From: UBA9732 sp963621975
Lineage (GTDB): Bacteria; Spirochaetota; Spirochaetia; Sphaerochaetales; Sphaerochaetaceae
Direction: 5' to 3'
Assembly: GCA_963621975.1 (NCBI GenBank)
Contig: CAVFGI010000019.1
Location: 1-37,129, forward strand
Length of the DNA stretch: 37,129 nucleotides
Shown: positions 16,456 to 26,053 of the stretch, piece after piece
Layout of the letters: the number at the start of each line of letters is the position of its first letter
How positions within the stretch are numbered: position 1 is the stretch's first letter
The notes under the pieces: model-generated
The model's database searches: none
What the model saw: the letters and a program-made list of their open reading frames with translations, nothing else
What the model was told of the DNA's origin: nothing
Made by a program: the position numbers and the translations under genes

Positions 16456-16504
16456 AAAAAAAAAGGATTGTTGTTGCAGGCCGTTCAACCTATAACAACA
16501 ATCC
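16456..16504 (-). terminator. Rho-independent terminator of gdhA
   Basis: Perfect 11-bp stem (16465-16475 with 16494-16504), loop 18 nt. On the minus strand it is followed by nine T. It lies 20 nt past the gdhA stop. On the plus strand the hairpin lacks a T tract, so it serves gdhA. Confidence 0.85.
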
Positions 16505-16524
16505 CTAAGAACTAATATGTAGTA

Positions 16525-17862
16525 TTAGTAACCAAGTTCACACATTGCATCAGCAACTTTTCTGAAACCAGCAATGTTTGCACCCTTAACATAGTTAATG
16601 TAACCGTCATCTTCTTTGCCTTCTCTTACACAAGCATCAAAGATGTTCTTCATAATTTCATGAAGCTTTGCATCAACTTCTTCTTTTGACCATTTGAGGT
16701 GTTCTGCATTCTGGCTCATCTCAAGACCAGAAACAGCTACGCCACCAGCATTAACAGCTTTTCCTGGGCAGAAAGGAATTCTTGCCTTTTGGAATGTTGC
16801 AATTGCTTCAGGAGTACATCCCATGTTGGATACTTCAATAGCATACTTAACGCCGTTCTTAATAAGAAGAGCTGCATCCTCTCCATTAAGCTCATTTTGA
16901 AGAGCACATGTGAATGCAATATCAACTGGGAGTTCCCAAACTTTTCTTCCCGGAACAAACTTTGCACCAAACTTCTCTGCATATGGAGCAACAACATTTT
17001 TATTAGAATTTCTAAGCTCAAGCATGTAGTTCCACTTCTCTGGAGTTCCTACGCCATCTTCATCAATGATGTATCCATCTGGTCCAGAAATTGCAACAAC
17101 CTTTGCACCAAGTTGGGAAGCCTTCATTGCTGCACCCCATGCTACGTTACCAAAGCCTGAAACAGAAACTCTCTTACCTTCAAAAGTATCACCATTGAGT
17201 TTGAGAACCTGATTTGTGAAGTACATAGCACCAAAACCTGTTGCTTCTGGTCTAATTAAAGAACCACCCCAAGTCTGACCTTTTCCTGTAAGAACACCAG
17301 TATTCTCCTGACGAATCTTCTTGTACTGGCCATAAAGGAAACCAATTTCTCTTCCACCAACACCAAGATCTCCGGCTGGGACATCTGTGTCTGGACCAAC
17401 ATACTTATATAGCTCTGTCATGAAGCTTCTGCAGAATCTAAGAATTTCATTGTTTGACTTTCCAACTGGATCAAAGTCTGAACCACCCTTAGCACCACCC
17501 ATTGGAAGGGTTGTAAGACTGTTCTTAAAAATCTGCTCAAAGCCCAAGAACTTAAGAGTTCCAAGCGTTACGTTCTTACTAAATCTCAAGCCACCCTTGT
17601 AAGGTCCAATTGCACTATTGAACTGTACTCTGTAGCCACGGTTTACCTGAATTTGATGGTTGTCATCTTCCCATTCAACTCTAAACTGGATAATTCTTTC
17701 CGGTTCAACAATTCTATCAAGAATCTTGTTTTCAAGATACTTTGGATTGTTGTTTACGACATCAATGACTGATTCAATAACTTCTCTTGAAGCTTGAATG
17801 AATTCAGGCTGAGCAGGATTCTTTCTTTCAAGTTCAGCCATAAACTCGTCTAAATTGTACAT
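16525..17862 (-). CDS. gdhA: Glutamate dehydrogenase (hexameric, probably NADP-specific)
   Basis: 445 aa, the standard length. Visible: GPYKGGLRF, the catalytic-lysine block PMGGAKGGSDFDP, DTDVPAGDLGVGGREIGFLYGQY, and the nucleotide-binding SVSGFGNVAWGAA. It makes glutamate from 2-oxoglutarate and ammonia. The assignment to the NADP-type bacterial subfamily I follows from the length and the block sequences. GGAGG upstream of the ATG; single-gene unit with its own promoter and terminator. Confidence 0.96.
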   Translation of the reverse strand: MYNLDEFMAELERKNPAQPEFIQASREVIESVIDVVNNNPKYLENKILDRIVEPERIIQFRVEWEDDNHQIQVNRGYRVQFNSAIGPYKGGLRFSKNVTLGTLKFLGFEQIFKNSLTTLPMGGAKGGSDFDPVGKSNNEILRFCRSFMTELYKYVGPDTDVPAGDLGVGGREIGFLYGQYKKIRQENTGVLTGKGQTWGGSLIRPEATGFGAMYFTNQVLKLNGDTFEGKRVSVSGFGNVAWGAAMKASQLGAKVVAISGPDGYIIDEDGVGTPEKWNYMLELRNSNKNVVAPYAEKFGAKFVPGRKVWELPVDIAFTCALQNELNGEDAALLIKNGVKYAIEVSNMGCTPEAIATFQKARIPFCPGKAVNAGGVAVSGLEMSQNAEHLKWSKEEVDAKLHEIMKNIFDACVREGKEDDGYINYVKGANIAGFRKVADAMCELGY

Positions 17863-17917
17863 TGTATTCCTCCACTTTTTGCATGAAAAAAGTTTCTTTT
17901 CTCAAAACAACACTTGG

Positions 17918-17946
17918 ATTGTAAATCCACCATATGGAGTTGTCAA
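17918..17946 (-). promoter_or_regulatory. gdhA promoter
   Basis: TTGACA (17946-17941), 17-nt spacer containing CCATATGG, TACAAT (17923-17918). The leader is about 50 nt with a good ribosome site. A near-perfect repeat TTGCG-N5-CGCAA (17986-18000) lies about 40 nt upstream of the -35, where an activator could bind. The rest of the 177-nt gap to the rluA-family gene holds nothing else I can name. Confidence 0.7.
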
Positions 17947-18039
17947 TATGAAAATTTGTAATATGCTTATTCCTTTTTTTGATAATTGCGTATATCGCAA
18001 ATTTTAATTGAGAAAATTTCTGATATGCTAAATTTTATA

Positions 18040-18795
18040 TCAAAAGCTATTCAAGAAAATTTCCCACAAAGAATCATTCGGAGGAGGAGCAACAACATTA
18101 ATATTTAATCCTGAAACAGGATGCACAAAAGAGACACTTCTAGAGTGTAAACAAATACCACCATCTGGATTTGAACGAGCAAACCCATATTTAAGGTCCC
18201 CTTTGATATGCACCCCGCAAGCTGCAAGTTGAGCTCTAATTTGATGATGGCGTCCTGTGATTAAATGAATTTCTAAGAGAACATACCTTTCAGACGCAGC
18301 AATTTGTTTGTAAGTAAGTCTTGCTTCTTGCAAAGCAGAAGAAGAAATCCCTCTAATCTGTGGGGCTTTACCGGTTACAACGTCTGGCTTGTATGCAAAA
18401 CTTTTATTTTTTTTACTATCTCTGTATAAAAAGTGTCTTAATTCACCCTCTTTCTTCTCAAGCGGTTTGTCAACAATAGCCCAGTAAACTTTATTCATTG
18501 AGTTTTCCCTAAACATATTGTTAAGCCTAGTAAGCGCCTTGTCTGTACGAGCAAAAACAACAATCCCACTAGTAGGTCTATCCAGTCTATGAGGCAATCC
18601 TAAGAAAACATTACCGGGCTTGTTATATTTTTCCTTTAAGTAAACTTTAACATCTTCTGCCAAAGTTCTGTCACCGGTTTTATCGGCTTGAACAATCTCT
18701 CCCGGAAGTTTGTTTATGATTATTATATGGTTATCTTCATACAAAACCCTAGAAGCAACATCCTGATTCATACCGGCACCATCAATCAACGTCAT
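18040..18795 (-). CDS. RluA-family RNA pseudouridine synthase
   Basis: About 251 aa from the ATG at 18795 (an ATG at 18771, just past the parC stop, is an alternative start of 243 aa). Catalytic block LPHRLDRPTSGIVVFART with the conserved Asp, then ARLTYK and GRHHQIRAQLA. No N-terminal S4 domain. It converts specific uridines in rRNA or tRNA to pseudouridine; which ones cannot be told. Overlaps the end of parC and is probably co-transcribed with it. Confidence 0.9.
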   Translation of the reverse strand: MTLIDGAGMNQDVASRVLYEDNHIIIINKLPGEIVQADKTGDRTLAEDVKVYLKEKYNKPGNVFLGLPHRLDRPTSGIVVFARTDKALTRLNNMFRENSMNKVYWAIVDKPLEKKEGELRHFLYRDSKKNKSFAYKPDVVTGKAPQIRGISSSALQEARLTYKQIAASERYVLLEIHLITGRHHQIRAQLAACGVHIKGDLKYGFARSNPDGGICLHSRSVSFVHPVSGLNINVVAPPPNDSLWEIFLNSF

Positions 18796-20836
18796 CAAAA
18801 AGACTTGGAATATCTTGCACGTCTGAAGTCTTTACTTTAGGTTTTTCTTTTGCCTTATCTTGGGACTCTTCTACCTCTTCTCCCTCTTCAAAATTCTCTA
18901 ATTTCTCTTCCGAATGAATAATTAACTTGCAAGGTTTAATTCTAATAGATGCCACTTCTTTCTTTGTAACAATAACACCACCAGCCTTTGAACCTTTAAT
19001 TAAAAAATCAGAGAAATGAATGATAGTCTCTTTTGCACGCGAACCCTTATAAGAGATTGTTACTTCTGCATCCTCATAAGTAGAAAGCTTCTTCATCACA
19101 CAAGTCTCTGGATCCGGAAGCAATTCATACGGCTTATTCATAATAAATCCAGACAGCTTACATCTCTTAATATAAGTCACTTTAGTCTTCTTATCCTGAT
19201 AAATCACTGTAAACACAAGACTATCCAGCGTCTGTTTATCTGCCAGCGAGCAGTGGGCCATCTCCTTTCCCACAAACACTTTATCCGATACATTTGTGCA
19301 ATAATACGTGCCATTTTTCTGAATCACCAAGATCTTGTCATACTCAGAGACCTTGCACTGTAGGTTTCCAGTTTTCACATTCGTGCCTAAGTAACCAGTA
19401 AGTGCATCATACTTGAGGTCTAAATCGCGCTTGGCAACTTCTTTCACGTCAATAATATTGAAGTCCGATATCTCTGTCTTTCTTTCCCTTAGAACTTCAT
19501 TCACACAGCTCTTAATATCGTTCAACATGTTGATAGAGTATTCTGCAAGATGAGCCAAATTATATTCAACCTGCTTAATATTGGCATTAATTTCATCAAT
19601 TTCCTGCTCGTTTTTCTCAATATCAAAGAGCGATATTCTTCTAATTGGAATCTTAAGCAATCTCTCAACATCGTCATCAGAAACTTCTCGCACAAGTTGG
19701 TCTACATACGGTTCAAACCCTGTCTTAACAGCATTAAAAACAGCCTCTTGTGTCCTCTTTTGTTCAATTCTCTTGTAAATACGCTCTTCCACAAAGATTC
19801 TTTCCAAAGTTCTTGCATGAAGCTTGTCATATAAGTGTCCTTTTTCAACTTCAAGCTCTGCTTTTGAAACATCAATAATGTGGTTTGCGTGATATTTAAT
19901 TACATCCGATATAGTGCAAAGATGAGGAAGTTTATCTTTAATAACAAGACAATTTACAGAAATCTTCTGCTCGCACAGAGTGTAAGCATAAAGGGCATCA
20001 ACAATATCCTTAGTATAGGTTCCTTTAGCAAGATAAATCTCAATATTGACTTTATCTGCCGTGTAGTCACTTACACTTTGAATTTTTAATCTTCCCTTTT
20101 TGATTGCATCTTCAATAGAGCGAATCATGCTTTCACTATCTACACCATATGGAAGTTCTTCAATGACTATTTTTTTTGCATTTGAGGTATCTAATTTAGC
20201 CCTGACAGCCACACTTCCAAGACCATCTTGATAGTCCGATACATCTATAATGCCACCGCCGAGAAAATCGGGATAAAGATGAAACTCTTCTCCCTTGATT
20301 GCAGCTATTTGAGCATCAATAACCTCTACTGCATTGTGTGGCAAGATTTTGGTGGACATGCCTACTGCAATGCCCTCTGTGCCTTGAATGATAACTACTG
20401 GAATTTTAGCAGGGAAAGTAACAGGCTCTTTGCTTCTGCCGTCATAAGATTCTACATAGGTTGTAATTTCTGGATTATACAAAACCTTCTTTGCAAAAGG
20501 AAGAAGACGGCACTCAATGTACCTCGCAGCAGCAGCGCCATCTCCTGTCATAAAGTTACCAAAGTTTCCCTGTTTTTCAATAAAAAGGTCGCAGTTTGCA
20601 AGATTAACAAGTGCGGAGTAAATAGAGGAATCGCCATGTGGGTGGTAGTGCATTGTAGAACCTACCACGTTAGCAACTTTATTAAAACGACCGTCGTCTA
20701 TCTCAATTAGTGTGTGTAAAATACGCCTTTGTACCGGTTTTAGGCCATCTTCTATGTCAGGAATGGCCCTGTCCTTGATGACGTAAGAGGCATATTCAAT
20801 AAAGTTTTGTCTAAATAAATCTTTTGCGTTTGACAT
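18782..20836 (-). CDS. parC: DNA topoisomerase IV subunit A
   Basis: 684 aa, shorter than typical ParC/GyrA (750-850). N-terminal EYASYVIKDRAIPDIEDGLKPVQRRILHTL, the catalytic Tyr in AAAARYIECRLLP, and the tower/coiled-coil middle are clear. The C-terminal part (from about residue 475) is a reduced beta-pinwheel without a GyrA box, then an acidic/Lys tail; this favours ParC over GyrA. With ParE it decatenates chromosomes. The ATG lies 13 nt after the parE stop with GGGGGC upstream. Confidence 0.88.
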   Translation of the reverse strand: MSNAKDLFRQNFIEYASYVIKDRAIPDIEDGLKPVQRRILHTLIEIDDGRFNKVANVVGSTMHYHPHGDSSIYSALVNLANCDLFIEKQGNFGNFMTGDGAAAARYIECRLLPFAKKVLYNPEITTYVESYDGRSKEPVTFPAKIPVVIIQGTEGIAVGMSTKILPHNAVEVIDAQIAAIKGEEFHLYPDFLGGGIIDVSDYQDGLGSVAVRAKLDTSNAKKIVIEELPYGVDSESMIRSIEDAIKKGRLKIQSVSDYTADKVNIEIYLAKGTYTKDIVDALYAYTLCEQKISVNCLVIKDKLPHLCTISDVIKYHANHIIDVSKAELEVEKGHLYDKLHARTLERIFVEERIYKRIEQKRTQEAVFNAVKTGFEPYVDQLVREVSDDDVERLLKIPIRRISLFDIEKNEQEIDEINANIKQVEYNLAHLAEYSINMLNDIKSCVNEVLRERKTEISDFNIIDVKEVAKRDLDLKYDALTGYLGTNVKTGNLQCKVSEYDKILVIQKNGTYYCTNVSDKVFVGKEMAHCSLADKQTLDSLVFTVIYQDKKTKVTYIKRCKLSGFIMNKPYELLPDPETCVMKKLSTYEDAEVTISYKGSRAKETIIHFSDFLIKGSKAGGVIVTKKEVASIRIKPCKLIIHSEEKLENFEEGEEVEESQDKAKEKPKVKTSDVQDIPSLFDDVD

Positions 20837-20849
20837 CTTCTAGCCCCCT

Positions 20850-22673
20850 TTACACCAAATTTTCCATAATAAAATCACGGCGCTCTGGAGTGTTCTTTCC
20901 CATGTAGAAATTCATGGCCTTTTTTGCCTCTGCAAGACTTCCTATGGTAACAGGAATTAGCCTCATATCTTCGCCAATAAATTGGCCAAATTCTTTTGCA
21001 GAAATTTCTCCCAAGCCTTTGAACCGAGTAACCTCTGAGCCTCTAATTTGTCTCATCATATTGTCTCGTTCTTCTTCAGAAAAGCAGTATGTTGTAACAC
21101 TCTTGTTTCTTACCCTAAAAAGAGGAGTGTCCAAAATCCACACCCTTCCGGCGTTAATTAAATCTTCAAAATAGCTTAAAAAGTATGTAAGAAGAAGAAT
21201 ACGAATATGAAAGCCGTCAATATCGGCATCTGTTGCAAATATGACTTTCCCATATCTGAGACCTTCAATACCGTTTTCAATGCCAAGTGCTGCCATAACG
21301 TTGTAAAGTTCTGTGTTCTTATACATCTCTGACATTGACATACCATTAGTGTTAAGAGGTTTTCCTCTTAGGCTAAAAACAGCTTGAGTCATGACATCTC
21401 TTGCGGTGTTCAAAGTTCCAGAAGCAGAATCGCCCTCTGTAAGGAAAATCATTGAGCGCTCACCCATATCTGCGTGAGGTCCAGTTTGACCTAGATGGAA
21501 TTTGCAGTCTTTAAGCTTTGGGATGTTAATTGAGATTTTCTTTGCATTCTCTTTTGCAATCTTCTTAACTTCTGTTAGCTTCTTTCTAATATTCTCGTTC
21601 GTAAGTATTTTTTGATTGAGAAGTTGAGCCGCTTCTGGATTCTTATGTAAGAAATCTACAATAGCTTCCTTAACTTCGTTAATAATTGGAGTTCTTACTT
21701 CAGTATTTCCAAGTTTATTCTTTGTCTGGCTTTCAAATACTGGCGTTTGTACCTTTATTGAAATAGCTCCTACAATGCCTTCTCTAACATCCTGAGGTGC
21801 CCATTGTGGTTTTTTATAGAACTCTTTTACTCCTGCAAGAATTCCTTCTTTGAAAGCAGCTTGGTGAGTTCCTCCATCACTAGTATACTGTCCATTAACG
21901 TACGAAAAATAGGTCTCTCCACTGTACTCTCTTGTATGTGTAAAAGCAAACTCCAAAGTTTTACTCTTATAGTGCAGAATTTGATATATTCCGCTATCTT
22001 CTACTTCTTTATCTAACAAATCCAAAAGACCGTGTTGACTTTTGAAGATTTGTTTATTGTAGTCCAAAACAAGACCTGTATTCAGGTAGCAATAATTATT
22101 CAACCTTTGAATGATAAAATCGTCATTAAATTGATACTGGCCAAAAATATCGGGATCAGGGGTAAATTCGGTGAGTGTTCCGTTTGGTTCTGTGGTGGTG
22201 CCTTCTTGCTGGCTAGTTAAGACTCCTTGCTTGAAAAAAGCCTCAAAATAGCGACCATCTCTGAAAGATTTGACGTGAAACCACGAACTTAGGGCATTAA
22301 CGGCCTTGGTGCCTACACCATTGAGACCTACGCTAAATTGGAAAACATCGTCATTATACTTGGCACCGGTGTTGATTTCAGACACGCAATCAATGACCTT
22401 TCCAAGAGGGATTCCGCGTCCTTGGTCTCTGACGCTAACTGTGTTGTTTTCAAGCCTTATGACAATTTTAGTGCCAGCTCCCATAATGAATTCATCAATG
22501 CTATTATCAATGACTTCTTTCATGAGAACATATATGCCGTCATCTACATGTGTTCCGTTTCCAAGTCTGCCTATATACATGCCTGGCCTGAGCCTAATAT
22601 GCTGAAGAGGAGACATGGTTTTGATTGAGTCTTCTGTATACCTATTTTTTCCCTGAGAAATTTTATCTGCCAT
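20850..22673 (-). CDS. parE: DNA topoisomerase IV subunit B
   Basis: 607 aa. GHKL ATPase motifs: EVIDNSIDE, RDQGRGIPLG and VGLNGVGTKAVNALS. TOPRIM: TEGDSASG, LRGKPLN and ATDADIDGFHI; the C-terminal domain ends with FYMGKNTPERRDFIMENLV. Paired with parC downstream. The ATG at 22673 is chosen over the one at 22682, because the latter overlaps the -10 box (22686-22681). With 7 nt between the -10 and the ATG, the message is probably leaderless. Confidence 0.9.
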   Translation of the reverse strand: MADKISQGKNRYTEDSIKTMSPLQHIRLRPGMYIGRLGNGTHVDDGIYVLMKEVIDNSIDEFIMGAGTKIVIRLENNTVSVRDQGRGIPLGKVIDCVSEINTGAKYNDDVFQFSVGLNGVGTKAVNALSSWFHVKSFRDGRYFEAFFKQGVLTSQQEGTTTEPNGTLTEFTPDPDIFGQYQFNDDFIIQRLNNYCYLNTGLVLDYNKQIFKSQHGLLDLLDKEVEDSGIYQILHYKSKTLEFAFTHTREYSGETYFSYVNGQYTSDGGTHQAAFKEGILAGVKEFYKKPQWAPQDVREGIVGAISIKVQTPVFESQTKNKLGNTEVRTPIINEVKEAIVDFLHKNPEAAQLLNQKILTNENIRKKLTEVKKIAKENAKKISINIPKLKDCKFHLGQTGPHADMGERSMIFLTEGDSASGTLNTARDVMTQAVFSLRGKPLNTNGMSMSEMYKNTELYNVMAALGIENGIEGLRYGKVIFATDADIDGFHIRILLLTYFLSYFEDLINAGRVWILDTPLFRVRNKSVTTYCFSEEERDNMMRQIRGSEVTRFKGLGEISAKEFGQFIGEDMRLIPVTIGSLAEAKKAMNFYMGKNTPERRDFIMENLV

Positions 22674-22680
22674 AACATTC

Positions 22681-22689
22681 ATTATACCA
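22681..22689 (-). promoter_or_regulatory. Extended -10 promoter abutting parE
   Basis: TGG-TATAAT on the minus strand (22689-22681), 7 nt before the ATG at 22673. No clear -35. A small TCGC-N4-GCGA hairpin with a following T run just upstream may end the preceding YhhN-family transcript. Confidence 0.55.
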
Positions 22690-22748
22690 AAAAATTCGCT
22701 TTTGCGAGTAGTGTTTAATTTAGATTTAAAGGTTTTTGCAAAACACTC

Positions 22749-23423
22749 TTACACCTGCAGCAACAACATTCCAAGAATAATGAGCGTTTGGCCAGATATA
22801 TATGTGGACATAACTACCATTTGACCAAAAAGAGGCATTCTAACAAGACGGCGTTCTATGCAGTAATCTGAAAAGCAGAAAAGAGAAACGCCAATCAAAC
22901 TAATCAATGTAGCAATAGGATGTGTACCATTGCCAAAGGTTGAAGCAACAGAGACAGCAAGAATTGAAAGGCCCAAAGAATAAGGAAGAAGCTTTGAAGC
23001 ATAACGTCTTGGCCCCAACATCAATTGTCTAAACAAAAGGTATTCACAAATTAGAACAACAAACAAAGTAAAGAAGGCAACCTTATGAGAATGACCTACT
23101 GGGGCAGTAATAAACCAAAGACAGTACATTACATGTCCAACAAAGAAGAATCCCATTCCAACATAAAAGAAGGCCTTTGTTTTGTTTCTTGGAAAAAGTA
23201 ATAGAACGTCTCCAAGAGTGTGAAAAGCCAACGCTAAAAACACGTACTTTTGATAAGTTGCACTTCTTAAAGCAACAGGCAAAAAAGCAAAGTAAATTGA
23301 GCACAAAAGAGGCATGAGAAATGGTTTGGTCAAGACATACTCATGAGAACTTTTCTTCTTGATTGCTCTAAGGCAAAAGAATACATCAACTGCATACAGT
23401 AAAACCAAAAGCCACTTTTTCAC
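22749..23423 (-). CDS. YhhN/TMEM86-family membrane protein (lysoplasmalogenase family)
   Basis: 224 aa from the GTG at 23423, which has GAGGTG six nt upstream; a start at 23471 would add 16 non-hydrophobic residues and is less likely. About eight hydrophobic segments. The family hallmarks are visible: AFHTLGDVLLLF with the conserved Gly-Asp in helix 3, and FFFVGHVMY in helix 4. Known members hydrolyse the vinyl ether of lysoplasmalogens, or are uncharacterised. Upstream of parE on the same strand, divergent from leuS. Confidence 0.8.
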   Translation of the reverse strand: MKKWLLVLLYAVDVFFCLRAIKKKSSHEYVLTKPFLMPLLCSIYFAFLPVALRSATYQKYVFLALAFHTLGDVLLLFPRNKTKAFFYVGMGFFFVGHVMYCLWFITAPVGHSHKVAFFTLFVVLICEYLLFRQLMLGPRRYASKLLPYSLGLSILAVSVASTFGNGTHPIATLISLIGVSLFCFSDYCIERRLVRMPLFGQMVVMSTYISGQTLIILGMLLLQV

Positions 23424-23504
23424 TTTGCCCACCTCACATAAGGTCTTTGAAAACCTAACACCCAATATCATACTCTTTTATCTTTCATTGACCAAGACAC
23501 TTAA

Positions 23505-23510
23505 TATAAT
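23505..23510 (+). promoter_or_regulatory. -10 box of leuS with very short leader
   Basis: TATAAT 14 nt before the ATG at 23525, giving a leader of about 7 nt. GGAG is present only 2 nt from the ATG, too close for ordinary pairing. No good -35 at 17 nt. Confidence 0.45.
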
Positions 23511-23524
23511 TAACATACGGAGCC

Positions 23525-26053
23525 ATGAGCAAATATCCGTTTAATGAAGTTGAGCCAAAATGGCAAAAGTATTGGGAAGAACATAAAACGTTCTCTGTAA
23601 CAGAAGACCCCTCATATCCAAAAGAGAAAAGAGCATACATACTAGACATGTTCCCTTATCCATCTGGAGCAGGCCTTCATGTTGGACACCCAGAAGGCTA
23701 TACAGCAACAGACATATACAGCCGATATCTCAGAATGAATGGCTATAACGTATTACACCCAATGGGCTTTGACTCCTTTGGGCTGCCTGCAGAAAACTAT
23801 GCAATTCAAACAGGAACACACCCCGCAATCACAACGGAAAAGAATATCAACACCTTCAGACGTCAAATCAAGAGTTTGGGATTCTGCTACGACTGGGATA
23901 GAGAAATCTCAACTTGCGACCCAGATTATTACCATTGGACTCAATGGATTTTTGAAAAACTCTACGAAAAGGGCTTGGCTTACGAAACACAAGCACCAAT
24001 TAACTGGTGTCCAAATTGTAAAACTGGCCTTGCAAACGAAGAAGTCAAAGAAGGCCATTGCGAAAGATGTGGAGCTCAGGTTGAGAAAAAGAATATCCGT
24101 CAATGGATTTTGAAAATCACAGCTTACGCCCAAAGACTCTTAGATGACCTTGATTTGGTTGATTGGCCAGAATCCGTCAAGATGATGCAGCGCAACTGGA
24201 TTGGAAAGAGCGAAGGAGCCTCCGTTATCTTCCAAGTTAAAGGCCTTGAGAAAGATCCTGATGGCAAGCTTGAAGTCTTCACCACAAGATGCGACACCCT
24301 CTTTGGGGCCACCTATATGGTAATTTCCCCAGAGCACCCTCTTGTAAATAAGCTCACCACAGCAGAGCAGAAAGATAAAGTTCAAAAATATGTCCAAGAA
24401 GCTGCAAAAAAGAGCGATCTTGACAGAACAGACCTTGCAAAAGAAAAAACTGGTGTGTTTTCTGGAAGCTATGCAATTAACCCCGTAAACGGAAAAGAAA
24501 TCCCAATTTGGATTGCAGACTATGTACTCATCTCATACGGCACCGGTGCAATCATGGCCGTTCCTGCACACGACACCAGAGACTGGGAGTTTGCCAAGAA
24601 ATTTGGCCTTCCAATCATTGAAGTCTTAAAAAGCCAAGTAGACGTTCAAACCCAAGCTTGGACGGAGGACGGTATTCACGTAAATAGTGGCTTCCTAGAC
24701 GGTCTCAATAAGGCCGATGCCATTGAAAAGATGATTGAATTTCTCCAAGAACGTGGCATTGGACACAAAACTGTAAACTACAAACTTAGAGATTGGATTT
24801 TTAGCAGACAGCGCTACTGGGGCGAACCAATTCCTCTCATTCACTGTCCAAGTTGTGGAACAGTTGTAGTTCCAGAAGAAGAACTTCCTCTTAGGCTTCC
24901 TGATGTTGAAAGTTACCTACCATCTGGAACAGGAGAAAGTCCTCTTGCAAACATCTCTTCTTGGGTTAATTGCCGTTGTCCAAAGTGCGGTGGACCAGCA
25001 AAAAGAGAGACAAACACAATGCCACAATGGGGCGGTTCCTGCTGGTACTATCTCAGGTACATTGATCCAAAGAACAAAGAAAGATTTGTAGACCCAGAAA
25101 AAGAAAAATACTGGATGCCAGTCAATCTTTACATTGGAGGAACAGAACACGCAGTTCTTCACCTTTTGTATGCAAGATTCTGGCATAAAGTTCTTTTTGA
25201 CTTGGGCTTAGTCTCAACTCCAGAACCATTTGCCAGACTCATAAATCAAGGAATGATAACCGCATTTGCATATCAAAGAACAAATAAATCACTGGTACAA
25301 ACAGATCAGGTTATTGAAAAAGAACCTGGTGTCTATGTAGACAAGGAGACTGGAGAGGTTTTGGAACGTGTTATTGCAAAGATGTCAAAAAGCCTTAAGA
25401 ACGTCATAAATCCAGATGAAGTTGAAGCAGAATATGGGGCAGACACTATGCGCATGTACGAGATGTTTATGGGTCCACTTCAGGTTTCAAAACCTTGGTC
25501 CACATCAGGCATTGCTGGTGTTTGGCGTTTCATAGATAAAATTTGGCGCATTGCAGAAGAAAAAGAGATTGTAGATGAAAAAGCTCCAGCAGAGCTAATG
25601 AAGAGTCTTCACAAGACAATCAAGAAAGTCACAGATGATACTTCAACATTAAACTTCAACACAGCAATTAGCCAAATGATGATTTATGTCAGCGACCTCT
25701 CAAAGCTGGATAAACTTCCTCGTGAAGCTTGGGAACCCTTTGTACTCATGCTCAGCCCATACACTCCTCACCTTGCAGAAGAACTGTGGGAAAGAGCTGG
25801 ACATAAGCCTTCCATTGCAAACGAAAAGTGGCCTGTCTACAATGAGTCTTTGACAGTTGACGCAGAAATTGCTGTAGTTGTTCAAATCAATGGAAAAGTG
25901 CGTGCAAAACTAACATTAGCAAAGGACACCCCAAAGGATGATATGATTGCAGCTGCCAAGGCAAACGATAACGTCAAACGTTACCTTGAGGGTGCAACAA
26001 TCCTTAAAGAGATTGTAGTTCCAAATAAACTTGTAAGCTTTGTTATCAAATAG
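23525..26053 (+). CDS. leuS: Leucyl-tRNA synthetase
   Basis: 842 aa, full length. Class I HIGH-type motif in PYPSGAGLHVGHPEGY (about 40-55), zinc-binding-like CPNCKTGLANEEVKEGHCERC, the CP1 editing domain with TTRCDTLFGATYM and GTGAIMAVPAHDTRD, WGGSCWYYLRY, and KMSKSLKNVINPD (about residue 620-630). It charges tRNA-Leu. Monocistronic by position; its end overlaps the convergent aminotransferase gene by 8 nt. Confidence 0.98.
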   Translation: MSKYPFNEVEPKWQKYWEEHKTFSVTEDPSYPKEKRAYILDMFPYPSGAGLHVGHPEGYTATDIYSRYLRMNGYNVLHPMGFDSFGLPAENYAIQTGTHPAITTEKNINTFRRQIKSLGFCYDWDREISTCDPDYYHWTQWIFEKLYEKGLAYETQAPINWCPNCKTGLANEEVKEGHCERCGAQVEKKNIRQWILKITAYAQRLLDDLDLVDWPESVKMMQRNWIGKSEGASVIFQVKGLEKDPDGKLEVFTTRCDTLFGATYMVISPEHPLVNKLTTAEQKDKVQKYVQEAAKKSDLDRTDLAKEKTGVFSGSYAINPVNGKEIPIWIADYVLISYGTGAIMAVPAHDTRDWEFAKKFGLPIIEVLKSQVDVQTQAWTEDGIHVNSGFLDGLNKADAIEKMIEFLQERGIGHKTVNYKLRDWIFSRQRYWGEPIPLIHCPSCGTVVVPEEELPLRLPDVESYLPSGTGESPLANISSWVNCRCPKCGGPAKRETNTMPQWGGSCWYYLRYIDPKNKERFVDPEKEKYWMPVNLYIGGTEHAVLHLLYARFWHKVLFDLGLVSTPEPFARLINQGMITAFAYQRTNKSLVQTDQVIEKEPGVYVDKETGEVLERVIAKMSKSLKNVINPDEVEAEYGADTMRMYEMFMGPLQVSKPWSTSGIAGVWRFIDKIWRIAEEKEIVDEKAPAELMKSLHKTIKKVTDDTSTLNFNTAISQMMIYVSDLSKLDKLPREAWEPFVLMLSPYTPHLAEELWERAGHKPSIANEKWPVYNESLTVDAEIAVVVQINGKVRAKLTLAKDTPKDDMIAAAKANDNVKRYLEGATILKEIVVPNKLVSFVIK

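Noticed and set aside
16465..16504. Terminator for the plus-strand TIM-barrel gene
   Set aside because: There is no T tract on the plus side; the nine T are on the minus side, so it is assigned to gdhA.
18782..22673. Calling the pair gyrA/gyrB
   Set aside because: The short A subunit with no GyrA box, the order B-A and the lengths fit topoisomerase IV better; a genome-wide check for a separate gyrase pair would settle it.
22674..22682. ATG at 22682 as the parE start
   Set aside because: It overlaps the TATAAT box; the ATG at 22673 fits both the promoter and the start of the family.
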